A DNA stretch of 64,000 nt from Citrobacter tructae (GTDB lineage Bacteria; Pseudomonadota; Gammaproteobacteria; Enterobacterales; Enterobacteriaceae): NCBI RefSeq assembly GCF_004684345.1, contig NZ_CP038469.1, forward strand, positions 4,402,001-4,466,000, read 5' to 3'. Below are positions 51,073-61,003 of the stretch, in pieces; position 1 is the stretch's first letter; each line of letters opens with the position of its first letter. Made by a program: the position numbers and the translations under genes. A model generated the notes under the pieces. The model saw only the letters and a list, made by a program, of their open reading frames with translations, searched no databases and was not told the DNA's origin.

Positions 51073-51852
51073 TCAGAACATCACCTGACCGCCGGTCACG
51101 TTGATGGACTGCCCGGTACAGTAAGAGGCTTTCGGGCTGGCATAAAACAGCAGCATGTTCAGCACGTCCTGATAATCGCAGCCGCGCTTAAGCGGGACCT
51201 TATCAACGTAGTACTGTTCCACTTGGTCCGGCTTGAGGCCGAGTTTGGTGGCATACTGCGGTAATAACGACTGGAACATCGGTGATTTCAGCAGATTGCC
51301 GAGCATCAGCGAATGAACAGTGATCCCGTATTCCGCCAGATCCAACGCCAGTGACTGGGTTAAACCCACGCCGCCAAATTTTGCCGCGCTATAGCCTGAA
51401 TTGTGTTTGCTGCCCACTTTCCCCGATTTGGAGTTGATCTGGATAATGCGCCCCTGAACGCCATCGCGGATCATCAGGCGTGAGAATTCACGTGCGCAGA
51501 GGAAGTAGCCGACCAGATTAACTTGCAGCGAGCGGTCGAAATCACCGAGCTCAAAGTCGCTGATAAACGCCGCTTTGGCGATGCCCGCACTGTAAACCAG
51601 CAGGTCAGCGCGACCGAATATTTCATCCACGCCGCGTGACAGCGCCAGCACGCTCTGTTCGCTGGTGGCATCAGCGCCAAAACCATACGCGGTACCTTCG
51701 CCAAACTCGGCGTTAATTTCCTGCGCTACGTTGGCGGCTTTATCGCTTTGAATATCCACCACCGCGACGCGGTATCCTTCTGTCGCAAGCCCACGGCAAA
51801 GGAATGCCCCCAGGGTCTGACCTCCACCAATGACAACGGCAACTTGATTCAT
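51073..51852 (-). CDS. srlD: Sorbitol-6-phosphate dehydrogenase SrlD
   Basis: 259-residue NAD-dependent short-chain dehydrogenase converting glucitol 6-phosphate to fructose 6-phosphate. Coenzyme motif VVIGGGQTLGAFL near residue 6; active-site Ser (INSKSGK) and YSAAKFG near residue 150. Start 51852 gives the family MNQVAVV and follows AAGGAGAAAG. Confidence 0.97.
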   Translation of the reverse strand: MNQVAVVIGGGQTLGAFLCRGLATEGYRVAVVDIQSDKAANVAQEINAEFGEGTAYGFGADATSEQSVLALSRGVDEIFGRADLLVYSAGIAKAAFISDFELGDFDRSLQVNLVGYFLCAREFSRLMIRDGVQGRIIQINSKSGKVGSKHNSGYSAAKFGGVGLTQSLALDLAEYGITVHSLMLGNLLKSPMFQSLLPQYATKLGLKPDQVEQYYVDKVPLKRGCDYQDVLNMLLFYASPKASYCTGQSINVTGGQVMF

Positions 51853-51869
51853 TTCTTTCTCCTTCAATC

Positions 51870-52232
51870 TTAAGCAACAAACTTCAAAATACAGCCCGGC
51901 GCGATATCGTCCGGCACAGGCCCCGCAACGTGTACGGTGCCGGGAAATTCTGCTTCACTTAGTCCGTCGAAGCGCAGGGTGATATGCCCCAGTTCGCGCA
52001 AATTCAGTTCTGCCACGCTGCCAACGGCAGTGACCGGGTAGCGATGCTGGCCCAGTTCAAACTGGATACCCGCTTGTAGGGCACCATTTAGCTCGCCGTG
52101 GCAATGAATGAAGCAAAACTCTTCGATATCCGCAGGCGCGCCTTCACGAAAGGTAATCAGCATCTGGTCGCAAAGCGCATCCGGGGCGCTCTGGCCGATT
52201 CGAGTGATGGTGGTCTGATAAATCACGGTCAT
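51870..52232 (-). CDS. srlB: PTS glucitol/sorbitol-specific EIIA component SrlB
   Basis: 120-residue cytoplasmic EIIA. The phosphorylated His is in FIHCHGELNG. Start 52232 is from the family MTVIYQTTITRIG and lies just inside the gap after srlE. Confidence 0.96.
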   Translation of the reverse strand: MTVIYQTTITRIGQSAPDALCDQMLITFREGAPADIEEFCFIHCHGELNGALQAGIQFELGQHRYPVTAVGSVAELNLRELGHITLRFDGLSEAEFPGTVHVAGPVPDDIAPGCILKFVA

Positions 52233-52245
52233 TTTTGAGTGCCTC

Positions 52246-53217
52246 TTATTGGTAAATAAAGCCGGAAACAAACCAGGCGATGAGAACAGTAGGCGCACCG
52301 GTCAGGAAACGGCTAACCAGTACGGACGGTACGCCAACGCGCACGGTGTCCTGGCGGGCTTCCGCCAGCGATAACCCCACAGGGATGAAGTCACATGCGG
52401 CCTGGGCGTTAATCGCGAACAATGCAGGCAGCGCGAGATGTGGTGGGATATTGCCCAGACCAATCTGCACGCCAATCAATACGCCGATAACCTGCGCGAT
52501 AACCGCACCGGGGCCGAGGAAAGGCGACAGCAAGGGGAAGGAGCAAATCAGCGCCAGCGTCACCAGTCCCAGCGGATGGCTGGCCAGCGGTGCGAGGCCA
52601 TGGGCGATCCAGTCACCCAGACCAGAAGCCATGATGATGCCGATCAGCGCCGAGACGAATGCCATAAACGGCAGAATGGTTTTCAGCACGGTATCGATAG
52701 TGTCGCGCCCGGACTGGAATAGCACTGCCACGGCGGATCCCATGCCCATGCCGACTTTCGCCAGCAGACCATCACTCTGTTCAGTAATCTTTTTACTGGT
52801 GTCGTAGTCGCGACCAGCCGGGGGGCTTGCCGGTTGTGGCGTAGCGGCGGCTTCACCGATAGCGATAATGTTGTCTTCTTTCACGCCGGAGACATAAATA
52901 TCTTCGGTAATGTACTGCGCCAGCGGGCCGGACTTCCCGGTGGAATGAATGTTGATTGTCGGAATTCGGCGCTTCGGGTAAATACCGCAACGTAGCGTAC
53001 CGCCGCAGTCGATGATCGCCACGCCAATTTCGTTCTCCGGTGGCTCGCCTTCTTTGAAGCCATCAACGGCCGGCCAACCGGTCAGGTTCGCCAGTTTGTC
53101 GACAATCGCCGGGCGCGTTCCGGCAGTGATATAGACAATTTTCTTCCCGGGCGTTGCTTCCAGTTCAAGCGGGCCACCCCAGCCACCAGTGCCTTTTTCA
53201 ATACGAATACGCGTCAT
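52246..53217 (-). CDS. srlE: PTS glucitol/sorbitol-specific EIIB/C2 component SrlE
   Basis: 323-residue subunit with N-terminal EIIB (phospho-Cys in IIDCGGTLRCGIYPKR, around residue 70) and a C-terminal membrane region (about 185-320) that completes the EIIC channel split with SrlA. It overlaps srlA by 4 bp. Confidence 0.96.
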   Translation of the reverse strand: MTRIRIEKGTGGWGGPLELEATPGKKIVYITAGTRPAIVDKLANLTGWPAVDGFKEGEPPENEIGVAIIDCGGTLRCGIYPKRRIPTINIHSTGKSGPLAQYITEDIYVSGVKEDNIIAIGEAAATPQPASPPAGRDYDTSKKITEQSDGLLAKVGMGMGSAVAVLFQSGRDTIDTVLKTILPFMAFVSALIGIIMASGLGDWIAHGLAPLASHPLGLVTLALICSFPLLSPFLGPGAVIAQVIGVLIGVQIGLGNIPPHLALPALFAINAQAACDFIPVGLSLAEARQDTVRVGVPSVLVSRFLTGAPTVLIAWFVSGFIYQ

Positions 53218-53777
53218 GATGTTGCTCCCGCCAGGTGGACTTTCTGCTCAAGTTGAATGCCCATTTTCTTCTCGAAGATGGAGGTGGTGAGATCGGTCAC
53301 CCAGCCGCGAAAGAAGTTAGTCACCAGGCCGACCAGCAAGTAGCTCACCGCGAGTGGACCAAGCGGCAGGCCAAGCGTGGTCAGACCGCTGGCTATCCCG
53401 AGATAGACAAACAGTTCACCGGGGTTGATGTGTGGGAACAATCCGTTCATCGAATGGCAGCTGTAGGAGGCCGCCGCGTAGTAGCTGGGCTTGTACTTCT
53501 CGGGCATAAACCTGCCTAGGCTCAACGTCATAGGATTACAAAATACAAACGTGCCGATGCACGGTAGCAGCAGATAGCGCGACAGCGGGTTGCCGGCGCA
53601 GCGCTGAGCAAAATGTTCAATGCGCTGCTGACCAATAAAGTTAATTAGCGCGTTCATGATGACCAGTAGGCTAATTAAGAGCGGAAGAATCCCGGTTACC
53701 ATGCCGGTGAACACTTCTCCGCCTTTCTGGAACAGCCCGATGAACCACTCTGCGCCTAGGGTGATGGTTTCGATCAT
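53214..53777 (-). CDS. srlA: PTS glucitol/sorbitol-specific EIIC component SrlA
   Basis: 187-residue membrane subunit with several helices and the family motif SYSCHSMNGLFPHINPGELF. First gene of srlAEBD-gutM-srlR-gutQ. Confidence 0.96.
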   Translation of the reverse strand: MIETITLGAEWFIGLFQKGGEVFTGMVTGILPLLISLLVIMNALINFIGQQRIEHFAQRCAGNPLSRYLLLPCIGTFVFCNPMTLSLGRFMPEKYKPSYYAAASYSCHSMNGLFPHINPGELFVYLGIASGLTTLGLPLGPLAVSYLLVGLVTNFFRGWVTDLTTSIFEKKMGIQLEQKVHLAGATS

Positions 53778-54036
53778 TATTCTCTCCTGTAGGGGGGGGA
53801 CTTGCTAAAACGTGGTTTATTTTAATCACAACGAAAGATTTTAAAGTGTTATTTTGATCTCAAAATGAAAGATAAATATTTTAAATTGAAAGTTAATGCG
53901 TAGTGGATCGCAAATGTTGTGGCAAACGGTGAAAGGGGAGGTAAATTCTGCGAAGGAGTGCGACTACCGCTTCCTTGTGTGGCGGTGGATGCTTTACCAT
54001 ACTTCTCTCTGGCTGAATCTGTTTAATGGATGTCTC
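53778..54036. promoter_or_regulatory. srlA-mltB divergent promoter region with GAAAG repeats
   Basis: The AT-rich gap carries three GAAAG(A/T)T repeats starting at 53833, 53867 and 53888, spaced 34 and 21 bp, which could be SrlR (DeoR-type) operators. TTTTGATCTCAAAA at about 53852-53865 is a weaker palindrome. A canonical CRP site was not found. The longer frame upstream of mltB crosses this region and is not used. Confidence 0.45.
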
Positions 54037-55116
54037 ATGTTCAAGCGTCGTTATGTAGCATTACTTCCCCTTTGTGTGTTGCTTGCTGCCTGTAGTAGCA
54101 AACCAAAACCTTCAGAGACTCAAACGACAACGGGTACGCCTTCTGGTGGTTTCCTGCTTGAGCCGCAACACAACGTCATGCTGTCGGGCGGCGACTTCGC
54201 GAATAATCCGAATGCGCAGCAGTTCATCGATAAAATGGTGAGCAAGCACGGCTTTGACCGCCAGCAGTTGCAGGAGATCCTGTCGCAGGCCAAGCGCTTG
54301 GATTATGTTTTGCGCCTGATGGATCGTCAGGCCCCGACGACGCAGCCGCCAGCCGGACCTAACGGTGCATGGCTGCGCTATCGCAAGCAGTTCATCACGC
54401 CGGATAACGTGCAAAACGGCGTGGCGTTCTGGAACCAGCATGAAGATGCCCTGAACCGCGCATGGCAGGTATACGGTGTACCACCGGAAATTATTGTCGG
54501 CATTATCGGCGTGGAAACCCGCTGGGGCCGTGTGATGGGCAAAACGCGTATTCTGGATGCGCTGGCGACGCTGTCGTTTAACTATCCGCGTCGGGCGGAA
54601 TACTTCTCCGGTGAGCTGGAAACCTTCTTGTTGATGGCGCGGGATGAAAGCGATGACCCGTTGGATCTGAAAGGCTCCTTCGCTGGTGCAATGGGCTACG
54701 GGCAATTCATGCCCTCCTCTTACAAAGAATATGCGGTTGATTTCAATGGCGATGGGCACATCAACCTGTGGGATCCGGTGGATGCCATCGGTAGCGTAGC
54801 AAACTACTTTAAAGGCCATGGTTGGGTGAAGGGCGATACGGTGGCTGTGTCGGCAAACGGTCAGGCCCCCGGGCTGGCAAACGGCTTTAAAACCCAGTAC
54901 AGCATTTCTCAGCTTGCGGCCGCTGGTCTGACGCCACAGCAGCCGCTGGGTAATCATCAAAAGGCCAGTTTGCTGCGTCTGGATATTGGCACTGGTTATC
55001 AGTACTGGTACGGGCTGCCGAACTTCTACACAATTACCCGCTATAACCACAGCACGCATTACGCGATGGCAGTCTGGCAGTTAGGTCAGGCGGTGGCGCT
55101 GGCGCGCGTACAGTAG
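54037..55116 (+). CDS. mltB: Membrane-bound lytic murein transglycosylase B
   Basis: 359-residue outer-membrane lipoprotein cleaving glycan strands to 1,6-anhydro-muropeptides. Signal peptide with lipobox LLAAC (lipidated Cys near residue 19). Catalytic Glu in IGVETRWGR near residue 160, and the Ca-binding EF-like loop DFNGDGHINLWDP. Start 54037 gives MFKRRYVALLPL; the in-frame extension upstream lacks a signal and a ribosome site. Confidence 0.97.
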   Translation: MFKRRYVALLPLCVLLAACSSKPKPSETQTTTGTPSGGFLLEPQHNVMLSGGDFANNPNAQQFIDKMVSKHGFDRQQLQEILSQAKRLDYVLRLMDRQAPTTQPPAGPNGAWLRYRKQFITPDNVQNGVAFWNQHEDALNRAWQVYGVPPEIIVGIIGVETRWGRVMGKTRILDALATLSFNYPRRAEYFSGELETFLLMARDESDDPLDLKGSFAGAMGYGQFMPSSYKEYAVDFNGDGHINLWDPVDAIGSVANYFKGHGWVKGDTVAVSANGQAPGLANGFKTQYSISQLAAAGLTPQQPLGNHQKASLLRLDIGTGYQYWYGLPNFYTITRYNHSTHYAMAVWQLGQAVALARVQ

Positions 55117-55125
55117 TAATTATCC

Positions 55126-55196
55126 ATTCCGGTCTACATGAGGACATCTCGTGTAGGCCGGATAAGATGCTTTAGCATCGCTATCCGGCAAATCTT
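55126..55196. repeat. REP-type element after mltB
   Basis: GTAGGCCGGATAAG and GCTATCCGGCAAA units in inverted orientation in the mltB-pncC gap. Confidence 0.75.
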
Positions 55197-55312
55197 ATTA
55201 AAGCTACGGATCTATTTTCTGAATCCCCCTCGTAAAATGTTCTCCTCATCCCCATCTTTGTCGTGAAAGTGCTATCTTGTCCGGCATATTTTTTTAACTG
55301 ACAGAGGCTGAA

Positions 55313-55810
55313 ATGACCGACAGTGAACTGATGCAGTTAAGTGAACGGGTTGGGTTGGCATTGAAAGCGCGTGGCGCGACGATGACCACCGCAGAATCCT
55401 GTACCGGCGGTTGGATAGCGAAATCCATTACGGATATTGCAGGCAGTTCCGCTTGGTTTGAGCGCGGATTTGTGACCTACAGTAACGAAGCTAAGTCGCA
55501 GATGATCGGCGTGCGGGAAGAGACGCTGGCACAGCATGGTGCAGTGAGTGAGCCGGTGGTTGTCGAAATGGCCATTGGCGCGCTAAAAGCGGCCCGAGCG
55601 GACTTTGCGGTTTCGGTAAGCGGTATCGCTGGGCCGGATGGCGGTAGCGAAGACAAGCCGGTCGGGACAGTATGGTTTGCCTTTGCCAGCGTAAGCGGTG
55701 AGGGGATCACGCGTCGGGAATGCTTTCGTGGCGACCGCGATGCGGTGCGTAGGCAGGCGACCGCTTATGCGTTACAAACCCTGTGGCAACAATTTCTACA
55801 AAATACTTGA
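55313..55810 (+). CDS. pncC: Nicotinamide-nucleotide amidase PncC
   Basis: 165-residue CinA C-terminal family enzyme that deamidates NMN to NaMN in pyridine nucleotide salvage. Active-site block TTAESCTGGWIAK near residues 25-37 and SGIAGPDGGSEDKPVGTVW near 105. It lies directly upstream of recA, as in E. coli. Confidence 0.96.
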   Translation: MTDSELMQLSERVGLALKARGATMTTAESCTGGWIAKSITDIAGSSAWFERGFVTYSNEAKSQMIGVREETLAQHGAVSEPVVVEMAIGALKAARADFAVSVSGIAGPDGGSEDKPVGTVWFAFASVSGEGITRRECFRGDRDAVRRQATAYALQTLWQQFLQNT

Positions 55811-55834
55811 TACTGTATGAGCATACAGTATAAT
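55807..55834 (+). promoter_or_regulatory. recA promoter with LexA box
   Basis: TTGATA (-35, 55807-55812) and TATAAT (-10, 55829-55834), 16 bp apart. Between them lies TACTGTATGAGCATACAGTA (55811-55830), a canonical SOS box that occludes both elements when bound by LexA. Confidence 0.95.
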
Positions 55835-55902
55835 TGCGTCAACTAAACATCATCTTTCACTATTCGCGGTTCAATCCGAGAGTGGCATGACAGGAGTAAT
55901 TA

Positions 55903-56967
55903 ATGGCTATCGACGAAAACAAACAGAAAGCGTTGGCTGCAGCGCTGGGTCAGATCGAAAAGCAATTCGGTAAAGGCTCCATCATGCGCTTGGGTGAAGA
56001 CCGTTCCATGGATGTGGAAACCATCTCCACCGGTTCGCTTTCTCTGGATATCGCATTGGGTGCGGGCGGTTTGCCGATGGGGCGCATTGTTGAAATCTAC
56101 GGCCCTGAATCCTCCGGTAAAACGACCCTGACGCTGCAGGTTATTGCTGCTGCACAGCGCGAAGGTAAAACCTGTGCGTTTATCGATGCAGAACATGCGC
56201 TTGACCCTGTTTATGCCCGTAAGCTTGGCGTTGATATCGACAACCTGCTGTGCTCTCAGCCAGATACCGGTGAACAGGCGCTGGAAATCTGTGACGCGCT
56301 GGCGCGTTCCGGTGCTGTAGATGTTCTCGTTGTCGATTCCGTTGCCGCACTGACGCCGAAGGCGGAAATCGAAGGCGAGATCGGTGACTCTCATATGGGC
56401 CTTGCGGCACGTATGATGAGCCAGGCGATGCGTAAGCTGGCGGGTAATCTGAAACAGTCCAACACATTGCTGATTTTCATCAACCAGATCCGTATGAAAA
56501 TTGGCGTCATGTTTGGTAACCCGGAAACCACTACCGGTGGTAACGCACTGAAGTTCTACGCTTCTGTTCGCCTGGACATCCGTCGTATTGGCGCGGTGAA
56601 AGAGGGTGATAACGTGGTGGGCAGCGAAACCCGCGTTAAGGTCGTGAAAAACAAAATTGCCGCACCGTTTAAACAGGCTGAATTCCAGATCCTTTACGGT
56701 GAAGGCATCAACTTCTACGGCGAACTGGTTGACCTGGGCGTGAAAGAGAAGCTGATTGAAAAAGCCGGTGCATGGTACAGCTACAACGGCGAGAAAATTG
56801 GTCAGGGTAAAGCAAACGCAACCAACTGGCTGAAAGAGAATCCGGCTGCCGCGAAAGAAATTGAGAAAAAATTACGCGAATTATTGCTCAATAACCCGGA
56901 TTCAACGCCGGACTTCTCCGTCGATAACAGCGGCGAAGATGTAAAAGAAACAAACGAAGATTTTTGA
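55903..56967 (+). CDS. recA: Recombinase RecA
   Basis: 354-residue strand-exchange ATPase that also triggers LexA cleavage. Walker A GPESSGKTT near residues 67-75, Walker B LVVDSVAAL, DNA-binding loops around GDSHMGLAARMMSQ and FGNPETTTGGNAL, acidic C-terminus. AGGAG precedes the ATG. Confidence 0.99.
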   Translation: MAIDENKQKALAAALGQIEKQFGKGSIMRLGEDRSMDVETISTGSLSLDIALGAGGLPMGRIVEIYGPESSGKTTLTLQVIAAAQREGKTCAFIDAEHALDPVYARKLGVDIDNLLCSQPDTGEQALEICDALARSGAVDVLVVDSVAALTPKAEIEGEIGDSHMGLAARMMSQAMRKLAGNLKQSNTLLIFINQIRMKIGVMFGNPETTTGGNALKFYASVRLDIRRIGAVKEGDNVVGSETRVKVVKNKIAAPFKQAEFQILYGEGINFYGELVDLGVKEKLIEKAGAWYSYNGEKIGQGKANATNWLKENPAAAKEIEKKLRELLLNNPDSTPDFSVDNSGEDVKETNEDF

Positions 56968-56986
56968 TAATCTGCTTTCAACGCAT

Positions 56987-57016
56987 AAAAAGGGCTGCAT
57001 ATGATGCAGCCCTTTT
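56987..57016 (+). terminator. Terminator between recA and recX
   Basis: Perfect hairpin AAAAGGGCTGCAT/ATGCAGCCCTTTT with a short T tract, 19 bp after recA. In E. coli partial read-through of this site gives low-level recX expression. Confidence 0.93.
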
Positions 57017-57035
57017 CCATTTCTGAAGGTTAACT

Positions 57036-57536
57036 ATGACTGATTCAACGCCTCGCCGCTCCGCTTATTCCCGACTGCTTGACCGTGCGGTGCGTATTCT
57101 CGCCATGCGCGATCACAGTGAGCAGGAGCTTCGACGCAAACTGGCAGCTCCGGTTATGGGAAAAAATGGGCCGGAAGAAATTGATGCTAAGTCGGAGGAT
57201 TACGACAAGGTTATTGCCTGGTGTATCGAAAGCCGCTACCTGGATGATGATCGTTTTGTTCAGCAATTTATCGCCAGCCGTAGCCGAAAAGGCTATGGAC
57301 CCGCACGTGTGCGGCAGGAGTTGGGACTGAAAGGTATCTCCCGCGAGGCGATTGAACGTGCGATGCGTGAATGTGAGATTGACTGGGCGAAGTTGGCGCG
57401 AGAACAGGCCATCAGAAAATACGGTGAGCCCTTGCCGGTGGATTTTTCAGAAAAGGTTAAGGTCCAGCGTTTTTTGCTCTATCGCGGCTATCTGATGGAA
57501 GATATTCAGGCAATATGGCGAAATTTTGACGATTGA
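57036..57536 (+). CDS. recX: RecA regulatory protein RecX
   Basis: 166-residue three-helix-repeat protein that caps RecA filaments and inhibits RecA. Repeats visible: RAVRILAMRDHSEQELRRKL, YLDDDRFVQQFIASRSRKGY, and FLLYRGYLMEDIQAIW. Position directly after recA is diagnostic. Confidence 0.97.
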   Translation: MTDSTPRRSAYSRLLDRAVRILAMRDHSEQELRRKLAAPVMGKNGPEEIDAKSEDYDKVIAWCIESRYLDDDRFVQQFIASRSRKGYGPARVRQELGLKGISREAIERAMRECEIDWAKLAREQAIRKYGEPLPVDFSEKVKVQRFLLYRGYLMEDIQAIWRNFDD

Positions 57537-57665
57537 GCGCATACGGGATTTTACTTCCCCGTAAAGAAAACTTATCTTATTCCCACTTTTTCGATTGCCA
57601 GGGGCGCAGTTTGCATGCCTACGCTGGTGATGACACTTCGTTAGCTTGATTTCTTCAGGATAATT

Positions 57666-60293
57666 ATGAGCAAGAGCACCGCTGAGATCCGTCAGGCGTT
57701 TCTCGATTTTTTCCACAGTAAAGGACATCAGGTAGTTGCCAGCAGCTCCCTGGTCCCAAACAATGACCCTACTTTGTTGTTTACCAACGCCGGGATGAAC
57801 CAGTTCAAGGATGTTTTCCTTGGTCTCGACAAGCGTAATTATTCCCGCGCAACCACCTCGCAGCGTTGCGTGCGCGCGGGCGGTAAACACAACGACCTGG
57901 AAAACGTCGGTTACACTGCACGTCACCATACTTTCTTCGAAATGCTGGGTAACTTCAGCTTCGGCGATTACTTCAAACACGATGCCATTCAGTTCGCATG
58001 GGAACTGCTGACCGGTGAAAACTGGTTTGCCCTGCCGAAAGAGCGTCTGTGGGTAACCGTTTACGAAACTGACGATGAAGCCTTTGACATCTGGGAAAAA
58101 GAAGTCGGTATTCCGCGCGAACGTATCATCCGTATTGGTGATAACAAAGGTGCGGCATATGCTTCCGACAACTTCTGGCAGATGGGTGACACCGGTCCTT
58201 GCGGTCCGTGCACCGAAATCTTCTACGACCACGGCGACCACATTTGGGGCGGCCCTCCGGGAAGTGCAGAAGAAGATGGCGATCGCTACATTGAGATCTG
58301 GAACATCGTCTTCATGCAGTTTAACCGTCAGGCTGACGGCACCATGGAACCGCTGCCGAAGCCGTCCGTGGATACCGGTATGGGTCTGGAGCGTATCGCG
58401 GCTGTGCTGCAGCACGTTAACTCCAACTACGATATTGACCTGTTCCGCGCGCTGATTGAATCCGTAGCGAAAGTCACCGGTGCTACCGATCTGAGCAATA
58501 AATCGCTGCGCGTGATTGCCGACCATATCCGTTCCTGTGCATTCCTGATTGCTGATGGCGTTGTACCGTCGAATGAAAACCGTGGCTATGTGCTGCGCCG
58601 TATCATTCGCCGTGCGGTGCGTCATGGCAACATGCTGGGCGCTAAAGACACCTTCTTCTACAAGCTGGTGGGGCCGCTGGTAGATGTGATGGGCTCTGCA
58701 GGCGAGGAGCTGAAGCGTCAGCAAGCGCTGGTTGAGCAGGTTCTGAAGACCGAAGAAGAGCAGTTTGCTCGCACGCTGGAACGTGGTCTGGCCCTGCTGG
58801 ACGAAGAGCTGGCAAAACTGTCCGGTGATACGCTGGATGGCGAAACCGCTTTCCGCCTGTATGACACCTACGGCTTCCCGGTTGACCTGACAGCAGACGT
58901 TTGCCGCGAGCGCAATATCAAGGTTGATGAAGCGGGCTTTGAAGCCGCAATGGAAGAACAGCGCCGTCGTGCGCGTGAAGCCAGCGGTTTTGGTGCAGAC
59001 TACAATGCGATGATCCGCGTTGATGGCACCTCTGAATTTAAAGGTTACGAGCATCTGGAACTGAACGGTAAAGTCACCGCTCTGTTTGTAGATGGTAAAG
59101 CGGTAGACGCAATTAACGCAGGCCAGGAAGCCGTTGTCGTTCTTGACCAGACGCCGTTCTATGCAGAATCCGGTGGTCAGGTTGGCGATAAAGGCGAACT
59201 GAAAGGTGCGGGCTTTGCGTTTGTTGTTAGCGATACGCAAAAATATGGCCAGGCGATTGGTCACATCGGCAAGCTGTCAGCGGGTTCACTGAAAGTGGGC
59301 GATGCCGTGCAGGCTGACGTAGATGAAGCACGTCGTGCGCCTATTCGTTTGAACCACTCAGCAACGCACCTGATGCATGCGGCGCTGCGCCAGGTCCTGG
59401 GCACGCACGTGGCACAGAAAGGCTCGCTAGTTAACGATAAAATTCTGCGTTTCGATTTCTCTCATACCGAAGCGATGAAACCTGCTGAAATTCGTGCTGT
59501 TGAAGATCTGGTGAATGCGCAAATTCGTCGCAACCTGCCGATTGAAACAAATGTTATGGATCTCGAAGCGGCAAAAGCCAAAGGTGCAATGGCGCTGTTT
59601 GGTGAGAAGTATGATGACCACGTGCGCGTGCTGAGCATGGGCGATTTCTCTACCGAACTGTGCGGCGGTACTCACGCCAGCCGTACCGGTGATATCGGCT
59701 TGTTCCGTATTGTGTCTGAGTCTGGCACCGCAGCAGGCGTGCGTCGTATCGAAGCCGTAACCGGTGAAGGTGCTATCCGTACCGTTCATGCCGAGAGCGA
59801 TCGCTTGAGCGAGATAGCGCACCTGCTGAAAGGTGATAGCCAGAATATCGGCGACAAAGTGCGTTCCGTACTGGAGCGTACGCGTCAGCTCGAGAAAGAA
59901 TTGCAGCAATTGAAGGAACAGGCCGCAGCGCAGGAGAGTGCAAATCTTTCCAGTAAAGCGGTTGATATCAACGGTGTGAAACTGCTGGTCAGTGAACTTA
60001 CCGACGTTGAACCTAAAATGCTGCGTACCATGGTTGATGATCTGAAAAATCAGTTGGGGTCTACCGTTATTGTACTGGCAACGGTAGTTGAAGGTAAGGT
60101 TTCTCTGATTGCGGGCGTGTCTAAGGATGTGACTGACCGCGTAAAAGCAGGGGAGCTGATTGGCATGGTCGCTCAGCAGGTAGGCGGTAAGGGTGGTGGT
60201 CGTCCGGACATGGCGCAAGCCGGTGGTACGGATGCCGCAGCTCTGCCTGCAGCGTTAGCCAGTGTGAAAGGCTGGGTCAGCGCAAAACTGTAA
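57666..60293 (+). CDS. alaS: Alanyl-tRNA synthetase
   Basis: 875-residue class II synthetase. Motif 1/2 region (RATTSQRCVRAGGKHNDLEN), motif 3 (GMGLERIAAVLQ), editing-domain zinc site HSATHLMH and CGGTH, and the C-terminal C-Ala domain ending GGGRPDMAQAGG. Full length. Confidence 0.99.
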   Translation: MSKSTAEIRQAFLDFFHSKGHQVVASSSLVPNNDPTLLFTNAGMNQFKDVFLGLDKRNYSRATTSQRCVRAGGKHNDLENVGYTARHHTFFEMLGNFSFGDYFKHDAIQFAWELLTGENWFALPKERLWVTVYETDDEAFDIWEKEVGIPRERIIRIGDNKGAAYASDNFWQMGDTGPCGPCTEIFYDHGDHIWGGPPGSAEEDGDRYIEIWNIVFMQFNRQADGTMEPLPKPSVDTGMGLERIAAVLQHVNSNYDIDLFRALIESVAKVTGATDLSNKSLRVIADHIRSCAFLIADGVVPSNENRGYVLRRIIRRAVRHGNMLGAKDTFFYKLVGPLVDVMGSAGEELKRQQALVEQVLKTEEEQFARTLERGLALLDEELAKLSGDTLDGETAFRLYDTYGFPVDLTADVCRERNIKVDEAGFEAAMEEQRRRAREASGFGADYNAMIRVDGTSEFKGYEHLELNGKVTALFVDGKAVDAINAGQEAVVVLDQTPFYAESGGQVGDKGELKGAGFAFVVSDTQKYGQAIGHIGKLSAGSLKVGDAVQADVDEARRAPIRLNHSATHLMHAALRQVLGTHVAQKGSLVNDKILRFDFSHTEAMKPAEIRAVEDLVNAQIRRNLPIETNVMDLEAAKAKGAMALFGEKYDDHVRVLSMGDFSTELCGGTHASRTGDIGLFRIVSESGTAAGVRRIEAVTGEGAIRTVHAESDRLSEIAHLLKGDSQNIGDKVRSVLERTRQLEKELQQLKEQAAAQESANLSSKAVDINGVKLLVSELTDVEPKMLRTMVDDLKNQLGSTVIVLATVVEGKVSLIAGVSKDVTDRVKAGELIGMVAQQVGGKGGGRPDMAQAGGTDAAALPAALASVKGWVSAKL

Positions 60294-60530
60294 TAACTAT
60301 AAGCATTAGCGTATGTCGTAGCCTCAGGTTACGGCATACGAATCAATGCTATCGACAATGATAAAGTCAGGTTGAAGTTGTGTATATCGGCTAAACTTAG
60401 GTTTAACAGAATGTGATGCCGTGACTGCTTACACTTAGGTGTTTGTCATCGCTTACTTTTTGGCGTTATATGATGGATAATGCCGGGATACAGAGAGACC
60501 CGACTCTTTTAATCTTTCAAGGAGCAAAGA

Positions 60531-60716
60531 ATGCTGATTCTGACTCGTCGAGTTGGTGAGACCCTCATGATTGGCGATGAGGTCACCGTGACAGTTTTAG
60601 GGGTGAAGGGCAACCAGGTACGTATTGGCGTAAATGCCCCGAAAGAAGTTTCTGTCCATCGGGAAGAGATCTACCAGCGTATCCAGGCTGAAAAATCCCA
60701 GCAGTCCAGTTACTAA
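60531..60716 (+). CDS. csrA: Carbon storage regulator CsrA
   Basis: 61-residue RNA-binding dimer that blocks or stabilises target mRNAs by binding GGA motifs. [11 protein letters not shown] and the RNA-contact residues in RVGET and [12 protein letters not shown] are intact. AAGGAG precedes the start. The 237-bp gap after alaS holds its promoters. Confidence 0.99.
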
Positions 60717-60723
60717 GGTTTTC

Positions 60724-60748
60724 GCGCCTCACCTTTCTGGTGAGGCGC
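60724..60748 (+). terminator. Hairpin after csrA
   Basis: GCGCCTCACC/GGTGAGGCGC stem with a 5-bp loop 7 bp after csrA. A T-rich, not T-only, stretch follows about 20 bp later. Confidence 0.7.
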
Positions 60749-61003
60749 AACCTGATTGAGCCCTCTCTTTTCTTCCTTTTGCTACTTTTCCTCTTCTCTG
60801 TACCTTCTGATCTCTCATGTGTTCTTCTGATTTCACGCTGTTTTCACTGTTGCGCTTCACTTTTTATCTTTTCTGCGATTTTTCTGTTTGCATACCACCC
60901 CGAGAAAATGCCAATTTATCTGTTGATAAAACACTCTTTTTGCCGTTTTTGCAGACTAATTGCGCGTGAAATGTGCAAACGATAAAAGCGCTGGAAAAAT
61001 TGT
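60749..61003. other. Gap between csrA and the tRNA array
   Basis: T-rich on the plus strand. An 81-codon frame here (Phe/Leu-rich) overlaps the csrA hairpin, has no ribosome site and reflects base composition only, so no gene is called. Confidence 0.6.

Noticed and set aside
53896..54036. N-terminal extension of mltB
   Set aside because: The 47 extra residues would bury the lipoprotein signal peptide; ATG 54037 gives the family start.
57447..59264. 605-codon open frame on the minus strand
   Set aside because: It is antisense to alaS and recX, has no ribosome site and no recognisable family; such frames arise from biased codon use in highly expressed genes.
60740..60985. 81-codon Phe/Leu-rich frame after csrA
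   Set aside because: Starts inside the csrA hairpin, has no ribosome site and reflects a T-rich intergenic stretch.
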